The notes under the pieces: model-generated
Seen by the model: only the letters and a program-made list of their open reading frames with translations
Database searches by the model: none
Told to the model about the DNA's origin: nothing
Shown here: positions 60,940-64,000 of the stretch, one piece after another
Position numbering within the stretch: position 1 is the first letter of the stretch
Layout: the number at the start of each line of letters is the position of its first letter
Origin: Eumeta japonica
Lineage: Eukaryota > Arthropoda > Insecta > Lepidoptera > Psychidae
Length of the DNA: 64,000 nt
Direction: 5' to 3'
NCBI GenBank assembly: GCA_005406025.1
Contig: BGZK01000010.1
Span: forward strand, 62,001-126,000
Translations under genes and position numbers: made by a program

Positions 60940-62204
60940 GTAGAAGGTAGAGGGTTCGACAGTGAATACGGGCGAGTTGACTGATAGTACAGAATTTGCT
61001 ATTAAAGAAAACCTGCACTCATCTATCAATTGAATGAAATAATACTCTAAGGACTTAATTAATGAAGAGTTTAAAAAATATTAAATTTTCCCGAAAATTC
61101 CTTCTAATATTTTTTTCTGCCGATATTGCACTTTTTTTTTACTTTTTTTAAATATAGTGAATATATTAATATAAAGTTCAGTGTTAAATCAGCTCATGTG
61201 TTTAAACAGATATTAATATCATAATGAATGTTCAAAAACCATTACAATTGTGAAATCAAAAATACGAATACATTTTTTTAATTTTATGTACAACTTTTAG
61301 CAGCTATAAAGATCGCCTTCGTTTCATAAGACACTGTACTGTAATGTGGATCTCAAAAAATTCAATACACATTTGAAGTATTTCGTATAAATAAAATAAA
61401 TATTAATATTTTAAACCTGGCAGTCGTTTGACTACCAGTATAATTGGAATCATGGGCATACTTGTGCTTTGAAAAGGAATGAACACTTGGGTTCAATGAA
61501 GGCACGCCAGATGACTCAGGTATCTCCTACCCACCCAGGGATCCTATCTCACCCAGGGATGTGGATATTGAGCAACTTGGTCGCTGACGGGGTTTGTGTC
61601 AATCTTCAAATGGTTGCCATTTTCTAAGTTCTTGGTTGATTTCTTTGACTACAATCTCAAACAATAGGCATTTTAACACTGTATAGGTTTTTACGGTTTT
61701 TGCATTGAAAGTTTCGGTTCAAGTTTTATCGCGATTTTTTACGTCGGGACTTCGCATTCATATGTTGTTGTTATTTTCTATAAGTGCTGCTGGTTCCCAA
61801 AATTATTTATTTTGGACCGATTTCTGAGGATTACGACGCATTTTGTACTTTTGCGGTCAGACTTGGAGTTTCGTATGTATAAAAAAATATGTAGAGCAAT
61901 TCAATAAATTTCGGCATAAATTCACCTTTACGCACAGAGTCTATATGTAACTGAAGTTAGTTGTCGAAATTTGGTGAAAGAGGGTGTAGTAACTCAATCT
62001 CCTGGCACCTCGTTGGCTGGGATTGGTTGAGCGGTTCGTGAGTTAGTGGTACATGGTACAGTGGTATGCTGAATGTACATTTGAAACATAAAAGTTGATT
62101 TCGTGAAACATGTGAGTAAAACATTATACGCCTATGGATTCCATGTCAAATTAATCAACTAGATGACAGAAAACTTTACCGACAACTTTTAAATTATAAT
62201 GTAA

Positions 62205-62728
62205 TATTCATAATGATAATGAAAGTAATAATGATAGCAATAGCGATAATGATAATGATAGTGATATTTATATCTAGTAAGAATAATAGTGGCAGTAGTA
62301 GTGACAATGATAGTGATAATGATATTTATGGCAATAGTGATAGTAGTAGTAATAATGATAGTTATAGTGGTATTTATAGTAATAGTGATAGTGATAATGA
62401 TAAGGATAAATATAACCATAACGAGAATTATAGTGGCAGTGGTAGCGACAGTGGTAGTTATAGTGATAGCGATAGTGAAAGTAGTAGTTGTAAAGATAGT
62501 GATAGTTATAGTAATAGTGATTGATAGTAGTAGTGATAATGATAGTGATATTCATAGTAATGGTGATAGGAGTCGTGATAAAGATAGTGATAGTTATATT
62601 TATAGTAATAGTGATAGTGATAATAATAACAATTAAGATAACCATAACGGGAATTATAATTACAATGGTAGCGATAATGGTAGTTATAGTGATAGTGATA
62701 ATAGTAATGAGAGTGACAGTGATGACGC
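62205..62728. repeat. GATAGT/GATAAT-type imperfect microsatellite
   Basis: About 520 bp of degenerate trinucleotide-phase repeats (GATAGTGATAATGATAGT and variants). The 3-nt phase keeps several frames open on both strands, producing Ser/Asp/Asn-rich ORFs on plus and Ile/Thr/His/Tyr-rich ORFs on minus (up to 123 codons). None is credible as a gene. Confidence 0.95.
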
Positions 62729-64000
62729 TGACGCGTATATATGTGTGCGAATGCGTGTGTATTGACTAAAGTGAATACGTCATTAGCGCTTGACAATGTT
62801 GCCACAATACGAGACAGTTAGCTCATTGCGTCGAGGTCAGCGACATAGAACCTGCAGTGTGAAATTATCAATATTAAAAATGCGATCATATGCGACGTGT
62901 ATATGTACAAACTGTATATCACAAAAACAAAAAGCATTAAGTAAGAACAGAATTAGAATCAAAAGTGTGACAGGGATGGGAATCGAAAACGAGGCCGCGA
63001 TTGAGATTGACATAAATCGATACAAAAGATCAAGATTCATTCTGTGTTCGTGCTCGAGGAGCTGCGGTCATTAAGTACACGGACGAGCCACCGGCAAGAA
63101 AGTGCAGAACGACTTCTGCCGGGTCGGCTAGTTGCTAAATAAAACTAGCAAGTAATACGTTTGAAACGGCACAAGTCGAGATAATTATAACAAGGAACGC
63201 ACGTAAGAAGAACTGACACTTGCCCAGAATGTCGCTTGAAAAGAATGGCCCGAAAGGAAAGCAGATCTCTCCTCGAGCCGAGCTCTCGAACGACAAAGGA
63301 AAACTTCATAAACGTTGTGAAAAGTTAATTAACGATGAATACGTTTAGGGTTCCATTTAACCTTCATTAGATTTTCGTTTCTCTGAATGATAGAAATACA
63401 TGCATTTCAAGTTATCTCATCATCGCCTCCCATACAGTAAAGATTGATAAAATAGATGAAGTCTCAATTATAGTTGATTTTCAAGAACAATTAAGGAAGG
63501 CATCTGCAGTGGAATCTTTGAAAATGTTAATTTGAGAAGAAGTCAAGAAGGAGTACTGGAGGAAAAGTTTGGACAGCAAGACGACATGACGAAGGTTCCC
63601 CAGATCGGAACACTCGCCGCCGAAATTAGAGCCAGAGCTCAAATTCTGTCCTAAAGTGCTCAGCATGTTAATGAACAAAAATTATTCTACAAATCTTGAT
63701 TAGTAATGTGTCGTTAAAAGATATAAATTTGGTTTCAATGAGGTCTATATGATTTAGTAAAAATCCTAACATTAAATATATAAGTAAATTAAATAAAATA
63801 AAAATAAATTTGTATAATTAAACTGAAAGGTTGAATATCCAAAAATATGTAAAAGAATTTGTTTCTATCAATACTTCATTTCCGATTTCTGGATTATATT
63901 GCTTGAGTTGGTTACTTGGATATTAATAAAAGCTTGAACTTGAAGTAGTATCACCTGTGACATGGTCTCATTCACACTTTTGAAGCATGCAATAATTTTA

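Larger units (their letters stand above)
43781..64000 (-). other. 5' intron and/or upstream DNA of the Islet gene
   Basis: No exon in this 20.2-kb stretch could be proven, although the gene needs at least one upstream exon ending with a single base of a split codon. It holds LINE and MITE remnants, a tandem duplication, microsatellites, and non-repetitive patches at 45.1-45.4, 56.9-57.0 and 58.55-58.8 kb. ORFs of 60-120 codons here lack recognisable domains or are simple-repeat artefacts. Confidence 0.6.

Noticed and set aside
62213..62805. Overlapping long ORFs on both strands, up to 123 codons, Ser/Asp-rich or Ile/Thr/Tyr-rich
   Set aside because: They translate a degenerate trinucleotide-phase microsatellite, which keeps several frames open without selection.
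1..64000. Search for bacterial-style operons, CRISPR arrays, phage or plasmid modules, or an undescribed multi-gene system
   Set aside because: The window is a eukaryotic locus with one spliced gene and repeats; nothing of that kind is present.

Overview
The window reads as AT-rich nuclear DNA of an insect, most likely a moth or butterfly. Evidence for a eukaryote: no long ORFs, short exons with canonical GT-AG borders and compatible phases, large introns, microsatellites, and decayed LINE, mariner and MITE copies. The lepidopteran assignment is an inference from the repeat families (LINE remnants, tails resembling GCCGCGGGCGAAAGCTAGT, and a TCACGCC...TAGGCAGAGAC repeat) and from the insect-like protein sequence. 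Nothing points to a bacterium, plasmid or virus.

One gene can be supported: a LIM-homeodomain transcription factor of the Islet family (Drosophila tailup/tup, vertebrate ISL1/ISL2), on the minus strand. Eight coding exons were reconstructed: 43591-43780 (LIM1), 24114-24244 and 19592-19659 (LIM2), 19023-19122 (Asn/Ser/His-rich linker), 12332-12449 and 7729-7891 (homeodomain), 5952-6152 (Lhx-partner-binding motif), 4314-4424 (C-terminus and stop). They join without a phase conflict into 359 complete residues. The start codon lies upstream of 43780 and was not found with confidence; the GC-rich block at about 45.1-45.4 kb is the best in-window candidate for a promoter or 5' exon.

Layout: 1-4.3 kb is 3' UTR and downstream DNA with a hAT-type MITE that has a perfect 8-bp target duplication and a 28-bp-arm hairpin. 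From 4.4 to 24 kb, coding exons alternate with repeat-filled introns; the 4.4-kb intron that splits the homeodomain holds two LINE fossils and a broken mariner transposase. From 24 to 43.6 kb is a 19.3-kb intron with more repeats and a GC-rich patch carrying a palindromic E2F-like site and forkhead-like sites. From 43.8 to 64 kb there is no exon I can prove: it is 5' intron or upstream DNA with repeats, a tandem duplication, microsatellites and a few non-repetitive GC- or homeodomain-site-rich patches that may be regulatory.

I found no undescribed multi-gene system. The most useful observations are the exon structure, the unplaced start, several candidate regulatory islands, and repeat families with clear insertion signatures.
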